From positions 29,222,527 to 29,286,526 of the forward strand of contig OX485808.1 in assembly GCA_950295325.1 (NCBI GenBank): 64,000 nt of DNA. Reading direction: 5' to 3'. Below are positions 43,961 through 55,147 of this stretch, piece by piece (position 1 is the stretch's first letter; every line of letters starts with the position of its first letter). The notes under the pieces were generated by a model. That model was given only the letters and a program-made list of their open reading frames with translations, was not told the DNA's origin and searched no databases. The DNA comes from Polytrichum commune. Lineage: Eukaryota; Streptophyta; Polytrichopsida; Polytrichales; Polytrichaceae. Made by a program: the position numbers and the translations under genes.

Positions 43961-46200
43961 AAGAGCTTAGAACATCCGCATGTAGATTTAAATTATATAA
44001 GAGACTGGTATTAGGTTTAAATCAACCCGAGTTTGAATACAGTTGGTTGCATTGATAGATGTTATGTCAATTCAATTTGTGGTTAAAAAAACAAATAATC
44101 TGTAAATGGATATTGGGAAAAATTTACTACGCATGTGTATTTAAAATCTTCTCAAATATGTTTTACTATTTAAAAGGTATTTTATTATTAGCCAACTTGA
44201 ATTAACCAAACTGATTGTAGTTTGCGTTAAGGTTCATAATCTAGGTAGAAAAAACTTTATTGGTTAGAAATTAGATTTTGGTTTATTAGTAAGTATCTAG
44301 ACAATTAGACAATTGTTGAAGATGTAATCGAACGATGGCGTCGATCGGATGAGCCATCAAGTGGATAAGGACGTAAGCATAAGACACAACGACGAATAGA
44401 GGATGGCGTTAAGCGGATGAAGCCCTTTGGATTAAATGATTGGCGATTGAATATCGTTGGATTTAGAAATCTTGATAATGTTGGCCAGGGTGGTGTTGGC
44501 CATAGGTATTTACTATTAGATGTAGGTATGATTGGATCTACGTTCGGTAAGACTTTGTGGTTGGAAGGAATCATCCTGTGAATGAGAGTGTGGAGGGTCA
44601 TTTCCTATTTCTTTGTCTTGTGGTTACACAAATATTTTATTTCATCCCCTTTCAATGTAGGTATATATAAAGAGTTCGTACAATGATAGGAATAAAAATA
44701 TTGGAAAAAAACTAATAAACTTTATGGATGTTGAATGAAAGGATTTTTGAACCTTGTTAAGGACTTGTGTCATTGTATAGTTGCATTAGCTTTTGATATA
44801 ATAAGTTTATGGTTGCATAAGTTTTAGCTCACCTCTTGCTTCATAAGATTCCGCAATAGTGTTATATAGTAGTATTATGTATTAGGTTTTGCATTGGGGC
44901 TTGCATTAGGGTTATCATTAGGATTTGTATTAGGATTGGCATTACATTATGCACTAGGGTCTGCATACAGATCCGTAACAAGATCTGTATTAGCTTCTGT
45001 ATTGGTTTCTGGAATTGAAAGTTTTTTTTGTTGTATGAAGCTTAGAAACATGATGTAGAGATAGAGTTGAGAGATGGTGATATAGTAGAGAATTAAACGA
45101 GGGATTAAGTTAGAGATTAAAGCTACAACTTAAGTTCTAGGTTTAATGTTTATTTGGTCGTTGAACTGTAAAAGGTCATCTAACCAAGTAGTATTCCTTA
45201 GACGAGTGGCTTAATCCTCAAACACCCATACTACTCATCCAATCCAACCTAGGGTGGCCGGTGAAAAAATTAATGCATGTGGGTGCCTTAAGCAAACCCA
45301 TCATCACGGTTGTGATGGATGAATTATAGATGAACCTAGGATGTTTTAAGATTGGATGAAAAACAATATGGCATGGGATGAATTATTGGGCTTAAAATTG
45401 TCCGGATGAATATAATGCACATGTGAAGGTTAGGCACGGATGAATGGAACGCATAGATAAGCGAAATGAAATTAAACATTTATAGGAATTAGAATGTCAT
45501 TGTCTATACGCACTAAAGTAGTCCACCTATCCCGCCAATCTTCTGGGTTGTTATTGCGCTTGGAGTACCAATTGTCATTATAGTTGGATTCGACTTGAGT
45601 GGTTGCTCACGCTTAAAAGAATTGCTAGAAACATTAGCCAAGTTGAGTTCATTGGTTAAATTGTATTTGAGTGGTCGCGATAATTTGAAGAAATCATGAA
45701 AGAATTTGAGCAACCTGACTTAAATGATGTTGAATGATTGTTCCAAACAAATGCGAATACATTCTAATTATCGGATCAAAGACGTTGGATAAGGAAAACA
45801 TATTAATGCATTATCTATCAATTGTGATTATTCGAAATAGGAGTAGAAATCAAAACATGGCTGCACCTAATCAATAACGAACACACTTAATATATATGAC
45901 TACATTGTATCATCAATAAAAGTTTTATAACTACCCCTATCTCTTTCAATCCCCTCCTCCACCTTGTCATCTACGAATGGGTCTAGCCCTAAAAGATGTA
46001 GGGTCGAAATATATGGCTAGTATATACAATTTATACGAGCCTTAGCAACTCCAAAAATGATGTTATATATTTACGGTTTTGAAGACATGTCTTTAAAAGA
46101 GAATGAATTACGTGCTCAAAAACATGATAACCCTTCTAGGTTCAATGATCAACATGATTGCGGGGACCACTCAAAACTATTTGTTGAGCATGAGAACATT
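43961..46200. other. Non-coding 3' flank of NLR copy 2
   Basis: Counterpart of 6740-7188 plus 9256-11590. It contains the same cryptic GTATTAG repeat (about 44870-45010) and an LRR relic near 45590-45670. A CACTA-like start (CACTACAACAAAAC near 46204) marks the point where similarity with copy 1 ends, but no matching right end was found. Confidence 0.55.
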
Positions 46201-46643
46201 CAACACTACAACAAAACACGTCTTTTATTCCAACACCCACTTCACTACATGTCTTTTACTACTATAAACAGTGATTGGAAGAATTATAGAAATCCACCTT
46301 TGCTCATTTCATGTCTGAATTAACTTTGCGGAGTCATGGTAGTGAAGTGGGACAACAATTCAGTTGGGAACACACTTGTAAGCGTGTTTGGGAACGTCTA
46401 ATAGAACGTGCATGACTGTGGGTAGTGAAGTGGTCGATTTGGATTTGTCAAGTCAAAGTCTTATATATTTCAGGGGTTTAGACTGAGTACCCACAAAAAA
46501 TGACCCATCTATTTTTTGAATTCATAACAAGGCTTGGATTATGTGCTCAAAATTTGTTAAATGGTCAAAATCAATAATCAATGTAAAGGGGGTGGGACAT
46601 GTATGGTCATTAAATGCGAAAGAGAACCTTCGCTTTAATCATG

Positions 46644-46735
46644 AATAAGATATTCATAAGAGTCCCAAAAATTACAAGTCACGTGGCTACGACCTTGATT
46701 TGGATTGCTAATCATAACACACTAATTACATGTGT
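46644..46735. repeat. Dispersed ~95-bp repeat, member 3
   Basis: AATAAGATATTCATAAGAG ... GGCTACGACCTTGATTTGGA ... ACTAATTACATGT. Confidence 0.5.
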
Positions 46736-46867
46736 CTTATTCTAGGAAACACGGGTGCATAGCTAAATGTGTTTTTTTTAGGCTTGCTTATCTTCTATGA
46801 AAAATAAATTTTAAAACAATTCAATTAGCTCAATTACAAGGACAAATAACCACCCAAGGTTGCACAA

Positions 46868-46883
46868 CCCCCCCCCCCCCCCC
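46868..46883. repeat. Poly-C tract
   Basis: Sixteen consecutive C residues. Confidence 0.95.
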
Positions 46884-47051
46884 TTCCTTTTTACCCTTTT
46901 TATCTAGATACCAAAAGGGATCACCTCGGACATGAGGCAATAACACTTGTCCCATTGCCCTGCTCCATTAACCCATTTCAAGTCTACATGTGAGCTTCCA
47001 ACTATGATCAAGGTGAAGCATCCCTCATTCATGCCAACATGAGTGGTTGGT

Positions 47052-47053
<2 letters not shown>

Positions 47054-47095
<42 letters not shown>
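47054..47095. repeat. (TC)n microsatellite
   Basis: About 21 TC units without interruption. Confidence 0.95.
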
Positions 47096-47097
<2 letters not shown>

Positions 47098-47099
47098 AA

Positions 47100-47720
47100 A
47101 AGAATGATGTGGTTTGCTTCGCTTGACACCTGCCAAGGTAAGCATGCTTAATTTGGTTACTTATCTTAAACGGACACCTATTGTGTGTTTGAGTGGTGGC
47201 TTAGGTGCATGTCTAATAATGGATATCATAAAGATATTACGCTATGTACTCAAAAAACTTTAACCAGTGTAGGCTCAATAGTCAACTCAATGGGCCCAAA
47301 ATCTATAAGGAGCCAACTAGCAAGTACTTTCATTTATCTCAAAAATTAAATGAAATATATTATAATAAAATTTTAAAGAGACCTTATGTTAGAATCAATG
47401 TTTGTCACTCATGCTGGCCCATCCCAAGAAGGAATAACATCCACCGTTCCTTGCAACAGTTGAACTCATTATACTTTAAGTTACTTATAGATAACGAGGT
47501 CATATTCATTGGGTGTTGATTGAGTCTGAGTCACAAATGGAATTAGGTCCCAATTTTAGAATTATGAATAAAACGAAAAGAAAAGATATAGATGCTTTGA
47601 TTTGTCCTGGTACTACACTGCAAGCTGCACTCAACTTTAGTTAACTAGATATAACTAGAGTTGACTAGATGTTTTGGTAGGTCAAATCATGAACAACTAT
47701 AGAACTTTACGAAAGGCAAC
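47100..47720. other. Intergenic, nothing recognised
   Basis: A 91-codon plus-strand ORF at 47244-47519 has no identifiable domain; the rest is AT-rich non-coding DNA. Confidence 0.5.
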
Positions 47721-47721
47721 T

Positions 47722-48053
47722 ACACTAAATATGATATTTAATGTTTGATACACTAAATATGAACGCATACACTAAATATCACTAACCCTATGAAAATAAA
47801 TTACATTTAATGTAAACTCAAACACTAAATGTCAACTATGCTAATATGTGGAAGTTACATGCACGAATTTAGTGTTGGTAAAGATATGAAAAAAAATTAA
47901 AATAAAAGGGGAAGAGAGGTGGCGATAGGGAAGGTGGTAGTGCATTTATGTCTAACACTAATCATCAAACAATTGAAAATTAGTGTTGAGCAGAATAGGG
48001 TGGTAACAACACTAATTATAATCGAACACTAAATATCATATTTAGTGTAGTTA
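47722..48053. mobile_element. MITE-like foldback with AACTACACTAAATATGAT ends
   Basis: AACTACACTAAATATGATATT at the left is matched by its reverse complement at the right over about 34 bases. Further ACACTAAAT words recur inside in both orientations. No clear target duplication was found. Confidence 0.5.
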
Positions 48054-48157
48054 ACTAATAGTTGAATTAGTTGGTTAGTTGTCCAAGGTCTGGAATCTTT
48101 CACCGTTTTCCATCCTCCTTACATGGGCAAGTTCAGGCTTGGCCTCCCATGGGTCGG

Positions 48158-48751
48158 CCACCCCCGTCACTGAGGCGCTGTGAATGAGCCTCTTGATTTC
48201 GCGAGCATAGTGCATCCGGACCGTTGATCCACCAAGGCCCATCCAAGGGCCTCAATGATCCTAGGTGGCGAGGGGGGTGGGGGTGGTGCTTGCCACCAAG
48301 GCGGGGTGGGGCCGTGGGCCTCATGTCTTTTTTCGGGGAGGCCGGCTTTAGGGTGGTGTCGGGCCTAGTGGCTAGGTGGGCTCGGTGGGCTAGGCAGCTA
48401 GGTAAGCTAGGTAGGCCTACTTACTAACTAGCTATTTGGTTACCCTTACTCTACTCACTAAATAACTAGTTGGTTACCCTTACTTGCTAAGGGCCACTTC
48501 ACACACGAGCCAAGAGCCATGACCGTGAAATTGTGAGAGCCCACAAGAAAGTGTCTAAAGGCCGTCCCAAGACACCTCCAAAATCATGTAGTGCGGTCAC
48601 GGATCCTCAAGTGTAGTGTGAAGTCATATGTACCGGGCCCTCAACCAAATGCTATTTCATTGAATTTCTATTCATGCGGGTCCTCACACATGATAAAATA
48701 GAATAAACCAACGGTTGTGAGCGTTTGGAATGCGATGGTCTCCCAATTTTG
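48158..48751. repeat. Long inverted duplication, left arm
   Basis: Reverse complement of 61705-62333 at high identity. It includes 330 bp of GC-rich flank and the outer ~260 bp of a Harbinger-like MITE (starting GGGCCACTTCACACACGAG at 48491, preceded by TAA). Similarity stops inside the MITE at CCCAATTTTG. Confidence 0.85.
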
Positions 48752-48890
48752 GTGGCCGTTTAATGAGATATGTGGGAAACTTTGATATATAAGTATAGAA
48801 TGGGTTGATATCGAGATATAGACATTGCATGATTTATTAAATTACCTTATGATTTAAGTTATTGATCGTAAAATCATTTGTTTTGTAGAG

Positions 48891-49751
48891 GCGGTTACGA
48901 AGGCTGAAGGTGAAGCGGACATAATTTGTAATGATGCAAATGTCAGTATGCTTCCATTATCTTTGGAAGACGAACCCATGGAAGATTTGGGCACCCAAGT
49001 TAGTCAAGGGACTAATATTACTGTTGATTCCATAAATGATAGGGTTCAAGCCATTATGCGTGTTTTTTTCATCCGAGATAAAATTGATTTACTAACTCAA
49101 CCACAATTTGATGCCTTGGAAAAAGCGGTTAAGGTGTTCGGGAGAACCACGAAATCAATATTTAATCCTAGGGTTACACCCAAAGCAATTAGTCTACCTC
49201 GTGCAGGAACTAATATTTCTTCTATCCAAGCTCATGTGACTAGGACAAGATTTGGTCATAGGAGGCCTTGGAGGGGAGAGGACACAATGGTCACCATGGA
49301 AGATGATATGACCCAACCTTCTACTACAACCGAGATAAGTACGCAAGGTTTACAAAGGCCAAAAAATACAAGGGAAAAACACCAACGACAAAATGTTGCC
49401 CGAAAACGAAAGTGCGTACAATTTCCAAAGGTTTTCAAGCAAAAATGTCGTGTGTGCGGAGACTATAATATCATTTTATCTAGTTATGATTCCACCTCAT
49501 GTAGGAATTGTGCTTCACAAGTGACTAGAGGCAAGTTAGAATTTGGAACAATTGGCATTGATGGGTCAATGGTTGGAAAGTTGGTGGAGATTTTCAATGA
49601 CGAAACAAACAAATGGTATATTGGTAGGCTATCATGTTACAACCATTGCAAGGAGGGAGACTATCCACAATCATATAGCATAGAATTACAACATAATGGT
49701 AATGTCATTAGAGGCATTACATTTCTAGATGAAAATATTCGATTTGCTTGA
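48891..49751 (+). CDS. Unidentified protein (exon) with zinc-ribbon-like cysteines
   Basis: An open frame of about 287 codons. It is preceded by a pyrimidine-rich acceptor (TTTTGTAGAG, ending 48890) in phase 0, so an upstream exon is likely; the first ATG in frame is 48948. The N-terminal half is acidic and then basic (RKRKC). Four cysteines in CRVCG ... CRNCA (near residues 170-190 from the ATG) could bind zinc. The C-terminal part (GSMVGKLVEIFNDETNKWY then IGRLSCYN) has the look of a small Tudor- or Agenet-like barrel, but I do not claim membership. It lies next to the LINE insertion and inside an inverted duplication, so a transposon origin is possible. Function unknown. Confidence 0.5.
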   Translation, partial: AVTKAEGEADIICNDANVSMLPLSLEDEPMEDLGTQVSQGTNITVDSINDRVQAIMRVFFIRDKIDLLTQPQFDALEKAVKVFGRTTKSIFNPRVTPKAISLPRAGTNISSIQAHVTRTRFGHRRPWRGEDTMVTMEDDMTQPSTTTEISTQGLQRPKNTREKHQRQNVARKRKCVQFPKVFKQKCRVCGDYNIILSSYDSTSCRNCASQVTRGKLEFGTIGIDGSMVGKLVEIFNDETNKWYIGRLSCYNHCKEGDYPQSYSIELQHNGNVIRGITFLDENIRFA

Positions 49752-49759
49752 CAATAGGC

Positions 49760-50150
49760 ATAATACATAGATTATGTAATGTAGGTGACACTAAGTATGA
49801 TACAATTATTTACAAATGTATATGGGCATTTTGTGGTCACTCTTCTTAATTGGACATGTATATTTGAGTGGTATATGTGCAAGTCTTGAAGTTAGGTATG
49901 GACACCAAAATGCATGTCTTGAAAAGATAGAGGACATCGTGTTGAGAATTTATTAACCATGCTAAATGGAACAAATCTCATAATTGGGGATGCCTAAATG
50001 GTAATTGTTTTAATTTATGGAATGTTCATTTTGATAGTGAATAGAATATTCACATGAGCTCCTCAAATTATGAGGAAAGTGGGCACGGGCACAAATTGGA
50101 TGTGCTAATCATCTCGCATTAATTACATGTTTGGCATCCTAGTATCTTAG
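49760..50150. other. Spacer between the unknown ORF and the LINE
   Basis: No gene. Contains the fourth member of the dispersed ~95-bp repeat (50041-50135: GAATATTCACATGAG ... GGGCACGGGCACAAATTGGA ... ATTAATTACATGT). It ends with ATCTTAG directly before the target duplication. Confidence 0.55.
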
Positions 50151-50189
50151 TACAAGTGGGTGATCACAACCCCTAACCTTATCAAACTA

Positions 50190-50660
50190 TTTATCTCAAC
50201 CCTTGAACAAAACCCCTTAATACTATATACCAAAACAACTATATACCAAACCGAATATCAAACCAAATACCAAAATCCAACCAAACAACAACACCAAATC
50301 AAATACCAAACCAAATACCTACACCTTTTCAAAGACCAATACCAAATAAAAAACCAAATCAAACACCAAAACCAAACCAAATACCAAATCAAATACCAAA
50401 CCAAATACCAATACCAAATCAAATACCTACTCCAAATCAAACACAAAATTAAGTACCAACACCAAAACAAAAACCAAAACATATACCAAACTAAATACCA
50501 AACCTAATACCAACATCTAAACCAATACCCAACCAGATATCAATACAACCACCATCACCCACAACTATACCAACATCAAAACCACCACCACCACCAAAAC
50601 CATCACCAAAACCAATATAAAAAACAACACCAAACCCAAAACCCAAAACTAACACCAAAA
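50190..50660 (+). repeat. A/C-rich degenerate repeat at the 5' end of the LINE
   Basis: Variants of ACCAAATACCAAATCAAAT and ACCAAAACCAAAT recur with irregular spacing and shift to CCACCACCACCAAAACC near 50580. The small ORFs here on both strands reflect the repeat, not genes. Confidence 0.85.
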
Positions 50661-53483
50661 CTCCCTGTGCCATACAACTACCATCTAATATCACCTAACT
50701 CACTTTTCACAAGCAAATACACACTCATACAAAATCACCAATTGACCGACTCAAAAGTTAAACAATATCACGAACACTACTTCATCAACAACAAAGCTAT
50801 AATAAAATGCTACAAACTAATACTGTAGATAGGTTTTTAGATTGGGTTCCAATTAAGAAAACCACACAGGGAAGACTAAATGAGTGTCAGGTGTTACATC
50901 TAGGGATCACCATTGAGTTAATTGATAGATTACAAGAGAATTAAGATGTATTTAGAACAACAAACACATGGAAAAAGACTTCTAGAGTGAGCTTTAGGAT
51001 TGATTCAATTAAGGTTGAGGGTCACTCACAGCAGTACATGCAATTGATCAGTCACTCCCTCACAACCCACTCTCATCAGTAACATCACTCTTATAATGTG
51101 TTTTGCAATTCAGGGAGTCACAGCTCAGCCATAGACATTTGAGTACGCCATAGTCTCAGAAACCCAAGGTAAAAAACTCCTTGAGGTGACCATAGTCTCT
51201 CCAAATAAGTAACCAAGGACTATAGGCCATACCACAGTTAGTAAGGATATCATGTTCACACTTGACTCCTCCTATGGTTAAGTGATTGATTTAATTAGAT
51301 AAAGACCACAGAAATGAATTATTTCCTTAGTCAATTTTAGACTTAACACTTTCACAGTGGAATTTAATGCATTAAAATAAATTATGGAAATTAACAAAAG
51401 TCTAACGTGTGACAGTAACCTAGTGACCGAGTCTAGAACCGAACCGAACAGAACCGGGACCGTAAGAGTCTAATCGCAGGACCATAGTCTACACGGCACG
51501 GCCATAGTCTAGTCACCAGTAACAGTCACAAGTATCAAGTCACGTCTGAAAGGTAGGGCCATAGTCTGAGTAACTAGTAACCAGTAACAGTAGCCAATAA
51601 CCAGTTAGCGTCAAGTTCTCGACAAAGGAGCGGGCTACTTCTCCTTATAAGCTTGCCCTTCTCCTCTCACCCAAACCATATGGGTTAATGCTCCACGCTT
51701 CTCGCGCAGCTACTTCCTCACGATCATACGCGTCGGCTCCGTCAGCAGACTCCACTTGCACGCAGCATCTTCTTCTTCTTCGCTAGGCGCATCGTTCCTT
51801 TCACATGCAATCTTCTCCTTGTGAAATTGAACTGATACTTCGTCTCCACGTTTCTACCAGTGCACTCTTAGAGATTTCATGGAACTAATTCCGAAGTTCC
51901 ACTAGCTCACATCGAGAACTATCCTCATTAGTAGAAAAAGAGGACCATCACAGTCACTTTCTTGCTTCTCAAACTGCAATCCACCTTCATCGGGGAGAAT
52001 CACTCTTCCGGTGGCATTTGATCGTTCTCCGATAAGGTGCTTTATTCATAATTTGATGAACGAACCAGGGTAACAATCTGCCACACTAGATGCTCTCATT
52101 TAATTCCTCACAAGATTCTAAAGTATTGTAAACTAACTATTCGAACACATTGTCTCCGGGATAGACACACTTAATTCCCTCGCAGGTAGTTTGCTGGTAC
52201 GTCGTCTCACCCGGCCACTGTGCAGAGTAAATTCTCTCAACTGGGGAATGTAATTTCTAATAACCAAAGTTTATCACTTCGACCCCTACCCCCACTTTCT
52301 GATTGTCACCTATGCCAATTTCAAGGCAATCTCCGAATCTTTGTCCGAGAGCAAGAGGTACCAAAGAGAGAACTTCACGCACTGAATTGATATAAGACTA
52401 TTGCCTACACAAATTGACATTCCCAACAGTTTTTACATATCTCCTTTCACAGGGATATATACTATTCTTGCACTTACTTCGTATGAGTTACATGGGTGCT
52501 GGTTTGGTAAAGGTTACTCCACTCTCAGGAGTTCAATTTCGAATCCTACACTCATATCCAGATTCGATCAAATTAGGACTTTCTACACATCAGGTTTCTT
52601 CCGAAGAATGATGTGAGATCACTTCCATATGTGACTGATTCTTTTATCTCCTCCCGAGAGGATCACTATAACTTCCCTCGCTGTACTCACCTAAGTGAAT
52701 GATGCAGTTACTCACGATGAAATTTCACATTCCACTTGTAAGTTATTGTCATGAATAAGAATATTGAAATGGAGACACTACCACTGTTTCACACAGTGTC
52801 AATCCTAACAAGCACTTACAGCAGTAAGTCACAATTGGGAATTTAAAGCTGCAGTAATTCATACCAGGATGTTTCTCCCCAAGAATTCCCAATTCGATCC
52901 AGAGTTTCACACTCGATCTCTGTAACTGATATACTTGCAGAAATTAAGTTCTCACACCAAATAATTTACTCCCTTCACAAGAGTAAGATATCCCAGATTC
53001 TCCCTAGGTTCTTCCCGAACCAAGAAGAATACACTTTGACTTACTTGATTCAACACAAGCATCAACACCACAAGTTCAATTCTCACACACACAATTGATA
53101 AAAGAGCTTCACGCTATTGTATTATGTAGAGTTTAAAATATACAATCAAAAAGGGCTTCACACCTAGGCTAGAATCGCTCAAAAAACTGCCAGACAAGGG
53201 AGACTCTCTTCTCGAGAGGTACTGCCTTTCTCCTCTCCCTCTTCTCCTCTATATCCCCTAAATTAACTACCTCGTCTCTTGGAATCAGATTTCATAAGGC
53301 TCTTCGACTTGGTCACATGTCTATTGCCCTACCCAAAAGACTCTTCCTCTTGGGATCTGTTTCATATGAACTAAATGTTTCACCCTTAGCTCATTTCGGA
53401 TAATTGGTCACTAATGACTTACTTTAACGTCCATTTCACATTCTGAGTGCCAATATGAATTCACATCCTATCAAAATTCTAAA
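50661..53483 (+). promoter_or_regulatory. LINE 5' leader without a long ORF
   Basis: No ORF of note and no separate ORF1 protein is seen. The word CCATAGTCT recurs several times (51168-51560), and AGTCACCAGTAACAG (about 51510-51525) is similar to the reverse complement of AACTGGTGAC-containing DNA in the 3' part (about 61150-61180). Being inside the target duplication, this stretch travelled with the element and should hold its internal promoter, though none can be pinpointed. Confidence 0.5.
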
Positions 53484-55147
53484 ATGACTATTCTGAGACC
53501 AAAAATTGTACCACAAATACTAAATACCATACAAAAGATACATATAAATACAACATTCAATAATACTCCAACTAAAACAAAAACCAAAACACAATCACTT
53601 ACTAAACACGTCAAAAGTAATAACCAAACAACCAGTAATAAACCTACAAAATACCACCAGCAAGTGCCTTATACACCTGGGGAAGGCGGATTGCCCACAC
53701 TTACAAAGAATAAAACGGCCTCGGCCTCCCGGCCTCGCCACAAAACTAAAAACAAATACCAATTCACAAACACCTGGACACCCAACACAATAACAAATCA
53801 CGAACCTAAAAGCAATACAAGTACACACTTTTCAACTAAAAAACTAGAAAGCACAATACCCGCCTTACCTAACATATTTACTACAACTAAGTTCATACTC
53901 AATAAATATCAAAAAATACATAAGAAAAAACCAAAATTACTTAAAATCTACGGATACCTTTTCATCAATAAATTAATATTATTACAATGTGGAGATATAG
54001 AACCTAACCCCGGCCCAATGCCTGATATCCTGCACACACACCCCGCTACACACAAAAAGAGAGCCAAAACATATTTTATCCCAAACACGATAAAACTACA
54101 ACCTGAGTACCAACACATAGCAAACATGTTCGCTCCAATACTAAAACGGAATCACCCCTTAAATCACCAAACAACCATCATGTACCCACACCTCCACCAA
54201 TACATTCTAACACAAAGTTATTCCTATTCAACTCATATACTATATGCTTTAGTCATTACGATAAACCCCTCAATAGACACATGCAACAACATATTAGCCC
54301 AACCCCGCATTTACCACTTTAACGACATATGGACCAATACACTAATCATTAGACTAGCCAACCTTAACAACCTTCCCAAGCGGCACATTCTTACACAACA
54401 CCCATACACAATATTTGTCGAAAATAACCAAGATATAATACACCCCAAAGACTCTATACATACCGAGTTATATCAATATATCCACAACCAAGACACTCCA
54501 CCTACACTAACCACACTCCAAAGGAAATTCCCCTTTCTCCCTGTAAAACTGATTACCGAGTCACTCCGGTGCTTAGAAAACATAGATGAATACTCGCACC
54601 CACCTCCACTCCCAAACATCCCCACACCAGCCCCAAAAACAATTACAAATACTAACCACGAAACAAATATAATAACATGGAATGCCTCATCACTTAACAC
54701 AGCCTTACCAAACCTACAAAGCTTAATAAACCTCTCCTTTAACAACACAGCGATTATACATATCCAAGAAACCAAACTCACAGCAACTAAATCCACAAAA
54801 TACATTCAGAACCAATTCCCTGAATACAAGCTCATTTTTAACAACACACACGCACTTACAAGATGCATACAACAAAGAATGCCTTACACCCCCGGTAGAG
54901 GTGGTCTTCTCACACTTATTCATAACAAATACGCATTTCCTGGAAATGTTACCAAGATACCCACACCAGCAAATATCTCCCCTTATCTACAAATAATAAA
55001 AATACACAACCATCTACTCCTGCCATGGCTAATCATACATATGTATATGCCCACATACGTAGATGACACCCACCTCATTCCCTACCTCAAAACCACAATT
55101 ACCAACCAAATAACTGCGCACCCTAACCACACGCACATTTTAATAAA
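53484..55147 (+). pseudogene. LINE polyprotein part 1: basic N-terminus, 2A motif, EEP endonuclease
   Basis: ATG at 53484. Residues 1-165 are Lys/Thr/Asn-rich and lack known domains. Residues 165-178 read LILLQCGDIEPNPG then P; this fits the 2A consensus D(V/I)ExNPGP, at which ribosomes skip a bond and release the upstream segment. From about residue 393 an EEP (apurinic-type) nuclease begins: ITWNASSL, catalytic Glu in IHIQETKL, then GRGGLLTLIHNK and YMPTYVDD. Near 55145, just at the ILI(G)D site, the frame shifts by one base, and the unshifted frame runs into a stop at 55238. The EEP nicks target DNA to prime reverse transcription. Confidence 0.85.
53982..54017 (+). promoter_or_regulatory. 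2A-type ribosome-skipping site in the LINE ORF
   Basis: Codons for LLQCGDIEPNPGP. All residues of the core DxExNPGP are kept. Skipping would occur between the last Gly and Pro (54014/54015), releasing a 177-residue N-terminal product. The preceding stretch YGYLFINKLILLQ is hydrophobic, as in 2A sequences of animal CR1/L2-like elements. Confidence 0.75.

Larger units (their letters stand above)
27463..46200 (+). repeat. Segmental duplication, copy 2 (NLR block)
   Basis: Direct copy of positions 1-11600. Similarity resumes after the Gypsy insertion at 42016 and runs to about 46200, where the copies part. Copy 2 lacks the solo LTR of copy 1 and carries the intact Gypsy element instead, so both elements inserted after the duplication or were differentially lost. 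Confidence 0.8.

Noticed and set aside
46204-46440. CACTA element starting CACTACAACAAAAC
   Set aside because: No inverted right end or 3-bp duplication was found.
50160-50694. ORFs on both strands rich in Gln/Tyr or Trp/Tyr
   Set aside because: They come from the ACCAAAT-type low-complexity sequence of the LINE leader.
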